DNA of 64,000 bases from Kribbella steppae (GTDB lineage: Bacteria; Actinomycetota; Actinomycetes; Propionibacteriales; Kribbellaceae): assembly GCF_004342025.1 (NCBI RefSeq), contig NZ_SLWN01000016.1, positions 152,158 to 216,157 on the forward strand. Direction: 5' to 3'. How positions within the stretch are numbered: the stretch's first letter is position 1; each line of letters opens with the position of its first letter. The position numbers and the translations under genes are program-made. The notes under the pieces were generated by a model. The model saw nothing but the letters and a program-made list of their open reading frames with translations. It was not told the DNA's origin and ran no database searches. Below, in pieces: positions 8,735 to 16,766 of this stretch.

Positions 8735-8740
8735 TATCCT
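8735..8740 (+). promoter_or_regulatory. Leaderless -10 (TATCCT) for cphB
   Basis: TATCCT fits TAnnnT and lies 6 nt before the ATG of the cyanophycinase gene, with no Shine-Dalgarno site. This is the arrangement expected for a leaderless transcript in actinobacteria. Confidence 0.5.
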
Positions 8741-8746
8741 TCGGCT

Positions 8747-9826
8747 ATGTCTGAACAGCAGGGTGGGGTGAGCGGTGGGCCGGGGGCCCTGTTCGCCATC
8801 GGTGGGGCCGAGGACAAGCTGAAGAAGCGGACGGTGCTGCAGGAGTTCGTCGAGGCGGCGGGCGGGTCGAAGGCCCGGATCGTGGTCGTCCCGACCGCGT
8901 CCGCGCTCGGTCCGGATGTCGTCGACGTCTACCACGCGCTGTTCGCCGCCCTCGGAGCCGAGAGTGTCGTCGGCGTCCGCCCGGAGAACCGGGAGGACGC
9001 CGACGACCCGGCCTTCATCGAGCCGCTGCACAACGCCACCGGTGTCTTCATGACCGGCGGCAACCAGCTGAAGCTGGCCGGTGTCGTCACCGGTACGGCG
9101 TTCGGGCGAGCCGTCACCGCCGCCCACGCCCGCGGTGCCGCGGTCGGAGGTACGTCGGCCGGCGCGAGCATCCTGGCCGAGCACATGATCGCCTTCGGCC
9201 GGTCCGGCGCGACCCCGCGGCAGCGGATGAGCCAGTTGGCCGGTGGCCTCGGCCTGGTCCAGGGCGCGATCGTCGACCAGCACTTCGCCCAGCGGAACCG
9301 GTACGGCCGGCTGCTGTCGCTCGTCGCCCAGTCCCCCGGTCTGCTCGGCATCGGCGTGGACGAGGACACCGCGGCCGTCGTACGCGGGACTCATCTGGAG
9401 GTCGTCGGCCGTGGTGCGGTGACGATCTTCGACGGCAGCCGGATCACGTCGAACGCACACCACGCCAAGCGGTCCGAGCCGATCCTGGCGTCGGGCGTCG
9501 TATTGCATGTGCTGCCCGCGACCGCGACGTTCGACCTGCAGGCGCGCGTCCTGCTGTCGTACGGGCCGCAGCCGCCGGCCGAGGAGATCGCCGAGATGCA
9601 GGCCGCGGAGGCGGATCTGCGCAAGCTGGCCAAGGAGATCGCCGCCGAGGGGGTGTCACCCAAGTACTACGCGGACCGTAAGCGGCGGGCGGGACGTCGG
9701 ACGGCCACTGCGTCCAAACGGGCCACCGCGGCCGGGGAGTCCAGACCGGAGGCGACCGAGCCGATCACGGCCGGCGCCGAACTCGACACCCCCGACCGCA
9801 CCCGACCAGACAGTGAGCCCGCATGA
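8747..9826 (+). CDS. cphB: Cyanophycinase (peptidase family S51)
   Basis: It is predicted to degrade cyanophycin (multi-L-arginyl-poly-L-aspartate) to beta-Asp-Arg dipeptides. The S51 nucleophile elbow is intact (GGTSAGASIL, about residue 140), with the MTGGNQLKL oxyanion segment before it and the DQHFAQRNRYGRLL substrate-binding stretch after it. There is no signal peptide, so it is cytoplasmic. At 359 residues it is longer than the ~275-residue cyanobacterial enzyme because of a Glu/Lys/Ala-rich C-terminal tail (~285-359). It overlaps cphA by 4 nt (ATGA), so synthesis and breakdown genes are co-translated. Confidence 0.93.
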   Translation: MSEQQGGVSGGPGALFAIGGAEDKLKKRTVLQEFVEAAGGSKARIVVVPTASALGPDVVDVYHALFAALGAESVVGVRPENREDADDPAFIEPLHNATGVFMTGGNQLKLAGVVTGTAFGRAVTAAHARGAAVGGTSAGASILAEHMIAFGRSGATPRQRMSQLAGGLGLVQGAIVDQHFAQRNRYGRLLSLVAQSPGLLGIGVDEDTAAVVRGTHLEVVGRGAVTIFDGSRITSNAHHAKRSEPILASGVVLHVLPATATFDLQARVLLSYGPQPPAEEIAEMQAAEADLRKLAKEIAAEGVSPKYYADRKRRAGRRTATASKRATAAGESRPEATEPITAGAELDTPDRTRPDSEPA

Positions 9827-12615
9827 CCGACACGCACGGCACCCCCAGCCCGGACCTGAAGATCATCGAGACCCGCGTGTACCGCGGGCCGAACATGTGG
9901 AGCTACGACCCGGCCATCCACCTCGTCGTCGATCTCGGTTCGCTGGAGAACTTCCCCTCGAACACCATCCCCGGCTTCTCCGAGCGGCTGCTCGAGGCCC
10001 TGCCCCGGCTCGACCAGCACCACTGTTCGCGGGGTCGCAGGGGCGGCTTCATCGAGCGCCTGCAGGAGGGCACCTGGCTCGGTCACATCGCCGAGCACGT
10101 CGCGCTGCAACTCCAGCAGGAGGCCGGCCACGACATGCGCCGCGGCAAGACCCGCCAGGTCAAGGGCGTGCCCGGCCGCTACAACATCGTCTACTCGTAC
10201 GCCGACGAGGGTGTCGGCCTGGCCGCCGGTGAGCTGGCGATCCGGTTCGTGAACTACCTGGTCCAGCCGACGCCGGATTTCGACTTCACCACCGAGCTGG
10301 AGACGTTCATCAAGCGGGCCGAGCGGAGCGCCTTCGGCCCGTCGACCCAGGCGATCGTCGACGAGGCGGTCTCCCGCGACATCCCGTGGATCCGGCTGAA
10401 CAAGGCCAGTCTGGTGCAGCTCGGCCAGGGTGTGCACGCCAAACGGATCCGGGCCACGATGACGTCGGAGACCGGATCGATCGCGGTCGACGTGGCCGGC
10501 GACAAGGACCTGACCACCCGCCTGCTGGCGTCGGCCGGTCTGCCGGTACCCCGCTCGGACTCGGTCCGTACCGTCGAGGACGCGGTAACGGTCGCCAACA
10601 AGATCGGCTACCCGGTCGTGTGCAAGCCGCTCGACGGCAACCACGGCCGAGGTGTGTGCCTGAACCTGCAGGACGCGGACGCCGTCCGCGAGGCGTTCCC
10701 GATCGCGGTCGAGCAGTCCCGTCGCGGCTGGGTGATCGTGGAGAACTTCGTCACCGGCAAGGACTATCGCTGCCTGATCATCAACGGCCGGATGGAAGCG
10801 ATCGCCGAACGCGTGCCCGCGCACGTGGTCGGTGACGGCATCCACACCGTGGCCGAGCTGGTCGACATCACCAACGCCGACCCGCGCCGCGGTGTCGGGC
10901 ACGAGAAGATCCTGACCCGGATCACCATCAACAACGCCGCCCGCGAACTGGTCCGCAGCCAGGGGTTCGAGCTGGACGACGTACCGCCGGAAGACACCAT
11001 GGTCAAGCTGACGCTGACCGGGAACATGTCCACCGGCGGCATCTCGATCGACCGGACCTTCGAGGCCCACCCGGAGAACGTCGAGATCGCCGAGGAGGCG
11101 GCCCGGATGATCGGGCTCGACATCGCCGGTATCGACTTCATCTGCCCGGACATCACCCAGCCGGTGCGCGAGACCGGCGGCGCGATCTGCGAGGTGAACG
11201 CGGCACCCGGCTTCCGGATGCACACCAACCCGACGATCGGCGAACCGCAGTACATCGCCAAGCCGGTGGTCGACATGCTGTTCCCGCCGGGGGCGACCAG
11301 CCGGATCCCGATCGTCGCGGTGACCGGGACGAACGGCAAGACCACCACCGCGCGGATGATCAGCCATGTCTTCAAGGGCATCGGTCGCAAGGTCGGGATG
11401 ACGTCGACCGACGGCATCGTGATCGACGAGCGGCTGGTGATCCGGGCCGACGCGTCCGGGCCGAAGTCCGCCCGGATGGTCCTGCAGAACCCCCGGGTCG
11501 ACTTCGCCGTCTTCGAGGTGGCCCGCGGTGGGATCCTGCGCGAGGGCCTCGGCTACGAACGCAACGACGTGGCTGTGGTTCTCAACATCCAGCCCGATCA
11601 CCTCGGTCTGCGGGGTGTGGACACGCTCGAGCAATTGGCCGATGTGAAGGCGGTGCTCGTCGAGGCGGTGCCGCGGACCGGGTACGCCGTACTGAACGCG
11701 GACGATCCGTTGGTGCGCAAGATGCGGCGGAAGTGTTCCGGCCAGGTGGTGTGGTTCAGCATGGCCGAGCCGGGCAGCGAGGTGCGCGACTACATCGAGG
11801 GCCACTGCCGGCGTGGTGGGCGGGCCGTCGTCCTGGAGCGCTCGGACCTGGGCGACATGATCGTGGTCAAGCACGGCCGCCGGTCGATGCAGCTGGCCTG
11901 GACACACTTGCTGCCGGCAACGTTCGGCGGGCGGGCGATGATGAACGTGCAGAACTCGATGGCCGCCGCGGCCGCCGCGTTCGCCGCCGGTGCGCCACTC
12001 CATGACATCCGGCAGGGCCTGCGGACGTTCAGTACGTCGTACTACCTCTCCCCCGGCCGGTTGAACGAGATCGACGTTGACGGCCGGACGGTGATCGTCG
12101 ACTACTGCCACAACGCGCCCGCGATGCGGATGCTCGGTGACTTCGTCGACCGGCTCGGCGAAAGCCTCAACGCGTCGTCGGAGCTCGGGCGACCGTCCCG
12201 GATCGGCGTGGTCGCGACCGCCGGCGACCGGCGTGACGACGACATGCGCGAGCTTGGTGAGGTCGCGGCTCAGCACTTCGACGTGGTCGTCGTCCGCGAG
12301 GACGTCCGGCTACGCGGCCGCAAGCGCGGTGAGTCGGCGGGGTTGGTCGAGGAGGGTGTCCGCGCCGCGATGGAGAACGGAGCGCGCTGCCGCCAGGTCG
12401 ACATCGAGCTGGACGAGCTGGAAGCGGTCCGGCATGCGCTGGGCCGCTCCAACCGGGGTGATCTCGTCGTCCTGTGCGTCGACCAGCACCAGACGGTTCT
12501 CGCGGAGCTCGAGTCGGTCTCACACCTCGCCCAGGCCGGTGCCCGCTCGGGCGACGAGGGCGGCGATCCGGACTTCATCCAGCCTGATGACGACGGGGCC
12601 ACGTCGGCAGAATGA
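9823..12615 (+). CDS. cphA: Cyanophycin synthetase
   Basis: This 930-residue enzyme polymerises aspartate and arginine into cyanophycin using ATP. Three regions are visible. The N-domain (~1-160) has YRGPNMWSYDPAIHLVVDLG. The ATP-grasp domain (~165-485) has CKPLDGNHGRGV and the IDFICPD metal-binding segment. The Mur-ligase domain starts at P-loop VTGTNGKTTT (~499-508), with ARGGILREGLGY, DHLGLRG and VIVDYCHNAPAM after it. It is slightly longer than the ~870-900 residues usual in cyanobacteria, mainly from an acidic C-terminal tail. It is coupled to cphB. Confidence 0.95.
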   Translation: MTDTHGTPSPDLKIIETRVYRGPNMWSYDPAIHLVVDLGSLENFPSNTIPGFSERLLEALPRLDQHHCSRGRRGGFIERLQEGTWLGHIAEHVALQLQQEAGHDMRRGKTRQVKGVPGRYNIVYSYADEGVGLAAGELAIRFVNYLVQPTPDFDFTTELETFIKRAERSAFGPSTQAIVDEAVSRDIPWIRLNKASLVQLGQGVHAKRIRATMTSETGSIAVDVAGDKDLTTRLLASAGLPVPRSDSVRTVEDAVTVANKIGYPVVCKPLDGNHGRGVCLNLQDADAVREAFPIAVEQSRRGWVIVENFVTGKDYRCLIINGRMEAIAERVPAHVVGDGIHTVAELVDITNADPRRGVGHEKILTRITINNAARELVRSQGFELDDVPPEDTMVKLTLTGNMSTGGISIDRTFEAHPENVEIAEEAARMIGLDIAGIDFICPDITQPVRETGGAICEVNAAPGFRMHTNPTIGEPQYIAKPVVDMLFPPGATSRIPIVAVTGTNGKTTTARMISHVFKGIGRKVGMTSTDGIVIDERLVIRADASGPKSARMVLQNPRVDFAVFEVARGGILREGLGYERNDVAVVLNIQPDHLGLRGVDTLEQLADVKAVLVEAVPRTGYAVLNADDPLVRKMRRKCSGQVVWFSMAEPGSEVRDYIEGHCRRGGRAVVLERSDLGDMIVVKHGRRSMQLAWTHLLPATFGGRAMMNVQNSMAAAAAAFAAGAPLHDIRQGLRTFSTSYYLSPGRLNEIDVDGRTVIVDYCHNAPAMRMLGDFVDRLGESLNASSELGRPSRIGVVATAGDRRDDDMRELGEVAAQHFDVVVVREDVRLRGRKRGESAGLVEEGVRAAMENGARCRQVDIELDELEAVRHALGRSNRGDLVVLCVDQHQTVLAELESVSHLAQAGARSGDEGGDPDFIQPDDDGATSAE

Positions 12616-12696
12616 CGAACCTCTCGAGGTGATCGGGACACGGTCGGGATCGCCTGAGGCCGGAACTCACCTGGGGTCACGGTCGTTGGCCTGTCC

Positions 12697-13221
12697 GTGA
12701 AGCTGACGTTGCTGACGGCCACGCTGGCCGTCGCCCTCCCGGTGTTGCTGTCGTCCTGTGGATCTTCCCCGGAGCCCGCGACGCAAGCAGCCGCGACCAC
12801 GCCCTCGGTGCTGGTCGAGGACGCGTGGGTACGGGCGACGGTCGGTGCGAAGGACACCGGCATGACGGCGGCGTTCATGTCGCTGACCAACCCCGGGAAC
12901 GCGGACATCCAGTTGACCTCGGCAACCTCTCCGGTGGCAGGGATCGTGCAGTTGCACGAGATGGCGATGAAGGGCGGCAAGATGGTGATGCAGGAGAAGA
13001 CGGGCGGCATCACCGTCCCGGCCACCTCCCACACCCACCTTTCCCCCGGCGGCGACCACGTCATGCTGATGGGCCTCAAGCAGCCACTGGAGCCAGGTGA
13101 CGAAGTCCCGGTGACGCTCAAGTTCTCCGACGGCACCTCCCACGACCTGACCGTCCCGGTCAAGGCCTTCACCGAGGAGGAAGAGCACTACCATCCGACG
13201 CCGACGCCCGGCGCGAAGTGA
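12697..13221 (+). CDS. PCu(A)C-type copper chaperone lipoprotein
   Basis: This 174-residue extracytoplasmic protein delivers Cu(I), classically to cytochrome oxidase or other copper enzymes. A short signal peptide ends in the lipobox LSSC (Cys ~21), so it should be membrane-tethered. The PCu(A)C domain carries the Met/His ligand pattern: HEMAMKGGKMVM, then HTHLSPGGDHVMLMGL. The C-terminal EEEEHYH adds further possible metal ligands. It starts with GTG and overlaps the DyP peroxidase gene by 4 nt (GTGA), a pairing also known in Streptomyces copper and morphogenesis loci. Confidence 0.9.
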   Translation: MKLTLLTATLAVALPVLLSSCGSSPEPATQAAATTPSVLVEDAWVRATVGAKDTGMTAAFMSLTNPGNADIQLTSATSPVAGIVQLHEMAMKGGKMVMQEKTGGITVPATSHTHLSPGGDHVMLMGLKQPLEPGDEVPVTLKFSDGTSHDLTVPVKAFTEEEEHYHPTPTPGAK

Positions 13222-14390
13222 CCACCAGACGACAATTCTTCGGGTACGCCGGAGCGGCCGCCGCTGGTGCGGCCGTCTCCGGCGGCGCTGTGGTTGCCCT
13301 CGACAACGACAAGCCTCAGCAACAGGCCGTGGCGCGGCTGATCAGCCCGTACGGCGAGCACCAGCCCGGCATCGCGGCTCCGTCTCCCAGACACGCTGAG
13401 CTGGTGGGGTTGAAGCTGCTGCCGGGGACGGACAAGGCCGCGCTCGGGCGGCTAATGCGGTTGTGGAGCAACGACATTGTTGCTCTGGCCAACGGACGGC
13501 CGGCGCCTGGAGACACGGCACCGGAGCTTGCGGTGGCGAACGTCGCGCTGACGACGACCGTGGGCTTCGGTCCGCGGGTCTTCGAGCTGACCGGGAACAA
13601 GCCGGCCGGGCTTGACGATCTGCCGGTGATGAAACATGACCGGCTCGATCCGGCGTGGTCGGGTGGGGATCTGCTGGTGATGGTCGGCGCGGACGACGCC
13701 GTGAGCGTCGTAGACGCCGTACGGCGGCTTGTTGCTGATGCGAAGCCGTCTGCCACCCCGCTGTGGCGGCAATCCGGTTTCTGGAACGGGACCGGCTCCG
13801 AGGGTCAGCCCGTGACCGGCCGGAACCTGTTCGGCCAGGTCGACGGCACCGGCAACCCGGCCGTCGGTACGCCGGACTTCGACAGCACGGTGTGGTCGTC
13901 CGACGGCCCCGACTGGTTCCGCGGCGGTACGACGCTCGTCGTACGGCGGATCCGGATGAACCTGGACACCTGGGACAAGCTGACGCGATCGGAGCAGGAG
14001 CGTGCGGTCGGCCGCAAACTGTCGAACGGTGCACCGCTGACCGGCACGGCCGAGCACGACGAGCTGGACCTCGAGGCCCGGGACACCGACGGCCGACTCG
14101 TAATCGCCGAGAACTCGCATGCCCGGCTCTCGCACCACTCGGAGAACGACGGCCGCCGGATCTTCCGGAAGGGCCTCAACTACGTTCAGGACAACGGCCC
14201 CAATCGCGAATCCGGGCTGATCTTCCTCAGCCACCAGGCCGACGTCGCCGGCCAGTTCCTCCCCCTGCTCGCCCGCCTCGACGCGGCCGACGCCCTGAAC
14301 GAATGGACCACCACGATCGGGTCCGCCGTCTTCGCCCTCCCACCCGGTTTCCAGCCCGGCGGCTGGCTGGCGCAGAAACTTCTCGGCTGA
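13218..14390 (+). CDS. Tat-exported DyP-type haem peroxidase
   Basis: This 390-residue dye-decolourising peroxidase belongs to the EfeB/DtpA (class A) group. The N-terminus is a twin-arginine signal (TTRRQFFGYAGAAAAGAAVS). The DyP catalytic Asp motif appears as FGQVDGTGNP, a variant of the usual GxxDG. The haem-ligand region is NSHARLSHHSENDGRRIFRK, with the proximal His and the distal Arg after it. It should fold with haem in the cytoplasm and be exported. Coupling to the copper chaperone suggests a shared role in copper-enzyme maturation or oxidative stress, as described for S. lividans DtpA. Confidence 0.92.
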   Translation: MTTRRQFFGYAGAAAAGAAVSGGAVVALDNDKPQQQAVARLISPYGEHQPGIAAPSPRHAELVGLKLLPGTDKAALGRLMRLWSNDIVALANGRPAPGDTAPELAVANVALTTTVGFGPRVFELTGNKPAGLDDLPVMKHDRLDPAWSGGDLLVMVGADDAVSVVDAVRRLVADAKPSATPLWRQSGFWNGTGSEGQPVTGRNLFGQVDGTGNPAVGTPDFDSTVWSSDGPDWFRGGTTLVVRRIRMNLDTWDKLTRSEQERAVGRKLSNGAPLTGTAEHDELDLEARDTDGRLVIAENSHARLSHHSENDGRRIFRKGLNYVQDNGPNRESGLIFLSHQADVAGQFLPLLARLDAADALNEWTTTIGSAVFALPPGFQPGGWLAQKLLG

Positions 14391-14446
14391 CCTTGTCACC
14401 CTGCGACGCTGAGGACGGCGTTCGAGGGGGTGAGGAAGGGATGCCG

Positions 14447-14977
14447 ATGAGATCAGACCCGATCAGCGAGGATTTCGACGCCTTCGTGCGGGCTCGCTGG
14501 ACCGCGACCGCGCGACTTGCGTACGCGCTCACCCTGGACCACCAGAAGGCGGAGGATCTCGCGCAGGAGGCGTTCACCAAGCTCTGGTTCCACTGGCGCA
14601 AGGTGAGCGGTGGGAACCCCGAGGGGTATCTGCGCAAGATCGTCACCACCACGTTCCTGTCCGCTCGCCGACGCCGCTGGATCGGCGAACGCCCGACGGA
14701 GACACCACCGGATATCGCGGTCGGCCCGGCCACCGGACAGGTGGACGAGCGGCTCGCCCTGCGCGCCGCGATGGCGCGGCTGAGTCCACGGCAGCGCGCC
14801 GCGGTCTATCTGCGGTACGCCGAGGATCTGTCCGAACGATCCGTCGCAGAGCTGCTCGGCTGCTCGGTCGGCGCCGTGAAGCAGCACACCCGGCGCGGCC
14901 TGGAAGCGCTCCGCACAGACCAGCACTTCAGCACACCCGACGAACTGGCCGACCTGGCCGGGAGGGGCATCGCATGA
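14447..14977 (+). CDS. SigE-family ECF RNA polymerase sigma factor
   Basis: This 176-residue ECF sigma factor has region 2 (DFDAFVRARW ... DLAQEAFTKLWFHW) and region 4 (LSPRQRAAVYLRYAEDLSER ... VAELLGCSVGAVKQHTRRGL). ATG 14447 is preferred because GAGGAAGGG lies at proper spacing; for ATG 14441 the same site would abut the codon. The stop overlaps the downstream membrane-protein start by 4 nt (ATGA). The C-terminus after region 4 is short. The regulon is unknown. Confidence 0.9.
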   Translation: MRSDPISEDFDAFVRARWTATARLAYALTLDHQKAEDLAQEAFTKLWFHWRKVSGGNPEGYLRKIVTTTFLSARRRRWIGERPTETPPDIAVGPATGQVDERLALRAAMARLSPRQRAAVYLRYAEDLSERSVAELLGCSVGAVKQHTRRGLEALRTDQHFSTPDELADLAGRGIA

Positions 14978-15828
14978 CCGACGACCTGAGCGCGAAGCTC
15001 GCCGTACTGACCGAAAGCCGTCCCGAGCCGGCCGACCCGGCTGGTCCGATCCGCCTCCGCATCAAGCGCCGGCAGCGCCGCCGCCGTGCGACCGCGGTCG
15101 TCGTGGCGACAGCCGCCGCCACCGCCGCCGTCCTCGCCACCGGCCCGCTGCTCGGATCGATCCGCTCGGCGAGCGACGAACCCGGTGTCGCGGGCTTCGC
15201 GCCCTCGATCACGGTGCTGACCTCCCAGACGATGCCGACGCTCCCGAGCACCTCGATCACCGGCGATCACAAGACCGTGATGCCGCCGCCGTGGTCGGCC
15301 GAGGTCTTCACCAAGATGCCGGACGCCAACGCTTACCTGCCCAAGGCCTACTACGTCGCGAAGGGGACGATTCCGACCGAGAGCTGGGCGATGCTCGCCT
15401 TCTCGCAGTACGGCTGCATGGTCAGCGACGAGGGCCCGGCGACCAGCTTCGGCCGGCCGTACGTCTGCTTCAACGAATGGAAGCCCGGCCGGCGAGCCGG
15501 CCATCACGTGGTTCAGGGGTATCAGAAGGAGAAGGGCGCCGCGAAGAGCGACCAGACGCTGGTGTTCGGCGCCGCCTCCGCCGACGCGCGCAAGGTCGTG
15601 ATCACGGCCGGCGGAAAGACCTACACGGCCGACGCGGTCGGCACGCCGGCAACGGACAAGCTGCGCTTCTTCGCCCTGGTGATCCCGCGCAAGGACCTCA
15701 AGGTGACCGCGGTAACCCCACTTGACGCGGCCGGGAAACTCGCCGGCGCACCCAAGGGCGTCCCGACCGGTCTGCCGTGCGACACGGACCCGGACGCCGA
15801 CTGCGGGGCTGCGACACCCGCCAAATAG
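14974..15828 (+). CDS. Single-pass membrane protein coupled to the ECF sigma factor (putative anti-sigma)
   Basis: This 284-residue protein has a ~35-residue charged cytoplasmic N-terminus ending in a run of basic residues (RLRIKRRQRRRR). One transmembrane helix follows (ATAVVVATAAATAAVLATG, ~39-58), then a ~220-residue extracytoplasmic domain that may contain a Cys pair (QYGCMV, YVCFNEW) and ends CDTDPDADCG. No zinc-binding HxxxCxxC anti-sigma motif is visible, so the anti-sigma role rests on topology and ATGA coupling to the sigma gene only. It could equally be a sigma-controlled surface protein. Confidence 0.78.
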   Translation: MTDDLSAKLAVLTESRPEPADPAGPIRLRIKRRQRRRRATAVVVATAAATAAVLATGPLLGSIRSASDEPGVAGFAPSITVLTSQTMPTLPSTSITGDHKTVMPPPWSAEVFTKMPDANAYLPKAYYVAKGTIPTESWAMLAFSQYGCMVSDEGPATSFGRPYVCFNEWKPGRRAGHHVVQGYQKEKGAAKSDQTLVFGAASADARKVVITAGGKTYTADAVGTPATDKLRFFALVIPRKDLKVTAVTPLDAAGKLAGAPKGVPTGLPCDTDPDADCGAATPAK

Positions 15829-15838
15829 CGAGGGTCGT

Positions 15839-15864
15839 CCGGGGAGGATCGACATCCTCCCCGG
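15839..15864. terminator. Bidirectional hairpin between convergent genes
   Basis: CCGGGGAGGAT and ATCCTCCCCGG form a perfect 11-bp stem with a CGAC tetraloop. The hairpin lies 11 nt after the membrane-protein gene on the plus strand and 9 nt after the convergent minus-strand gene, so it can serve both. There is no T-run on either side. Confidence 0.75.
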
Positions 15865-15872
15865 GCTACGCC

Positions 15873-16730
15873 TCAGGACCAATCGGGGGCCCGGCGGGCC
15901 AGGAGGCGGCGTTTCGGTTCCTCGTGGTCGATCCAGTCGAGGTCGTCCGAGAGTACGGCGTCGTTGGTGCGATCGGCGTACGGGTCGGGCGGCGACGGGG
16001 GTGGCGGCAGGGCGCGGAGCTTGAGCGCCACCATCGGGATCGCGAGCAGCACGGCCAGCACCAGCCAGGGCCAGTACTCACGCAACATCGGTTCGAACGA
16101 CTGGAAGAACGCGTCCGTCGCCGCATCCGCGATCAGGTCGGTCGACTGCCCCGCGGGCGCCCGGCTGATGGTCCGGATCGCCGCGACGATCCCGAACGCG
16201 GCCAGGTAGAAGCCTGCCAACGGCAACCAGGAGTACGCCGATCTCCAGCCACGCCGCCAGCAGGCGACGTACAGCAGGATGGCCAGCCCGGCCGCGACCA
16301 GCAGACCGTTCAGCTGCCACAGCCAACGCCAGTCCTGCAGTTGGTTCGCCGGGCGGAGTGCAACCCAGGCGATCGGGATCGCGACGGCGAACGCGGCCAC
16401 CACGGAGCTTCTGGCGCCCAGGGCTCCGAACAGGGCGCCGACAGCGCTTGCCACCAGCAACGTGATCAGGAACCCCTTGTCGGTGAAGGAGTTCCCGGTC
16501 AACCACCACATGCCGGTGGCAACAACCAGGACGAGCGGCAGGGTGAACCGGATCCGGCCGACGAACAGCCCGGCCGCCACTCCACCGGCGAACCCGCCCA
16601 GCACGAGCAGGTCCAGCCGCGCCGGCACGAACAGCGTCGTACCGTCCGGGAGTCCCTTCAGATACGTGGCGGCGAAACCCGCCACGAACCAGGCGACAAC
16701 CGCGGACGGCACCGTCCACAAGTAGCGCAT
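15873..16730 (-). CDS. Polytopic membrane protein of unknown function
   Basis: This 285-residue protein has about seven hydrophobic segments, including LWTVPSAVVAWFVAGFAA, LDLLVLGGFAGGVAAGLFVG, LPLVLVVATGMWWL and LLVAAGLAILLYVACW. The C-terminal tail is hydrophilic, with Pro-rich and acidic stretches (LPPPPSPPDPYADR, DDLDWIDHEEPKRR). No transporter or enzyme motif is recognised. ATG 16730 is used; an in-frame TTG exists at 16751. It follows the Mur-ligase-like gene by 36 nt and is probably the last gene of the fabG-fabI-ligase operon, which gives the only functional hint. Confidence 0.75.
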   Translation of the reverse strand: MRYLWTVPSAVVAWFVAGFAATYLKGLPDGTTLFVPARLDLLVLGGFAGGVAAGLFVGRIRFTLPLVLVVATGMWWLTGNSFTDKGFLITLLVASAVGALFGALGARSSVVAAFAVAIPIAWVALRPANQLQDWRWLWQLNGLLVAAGLAILLYVACWRRGWRSAYSWLPLAGFYLAAFGIVAAIRTISRAPAGQSTDLIADAATDAFFQSFEPMLREYWPWLVLAVLLAIPMVALKLRALPPPPSPPDPYADRTNDAVLSDDLDWIDHEEPKRRLLARRAPDWS

Positions 16731-16766
16731 CTCACCCCGTTCCCGCCCCAACCGCAGGCGGAGGGG

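Noticed and set aside
9667..12276. Long minus-strand frame opposite cphA
   Set aside because: Antisense to a well-supported gene and compositionally shadow-like (Asp, His, Arg, Val rich); no domain is visible.
16731..16751. TTG 16751 as the start of the membrane-protein gene
   Set aside because: The ATG at 16730 begins directly at the first membrane helix and has a GGGGTGAG sequence upstream; the extra seven residues are charged and not membrane-like.
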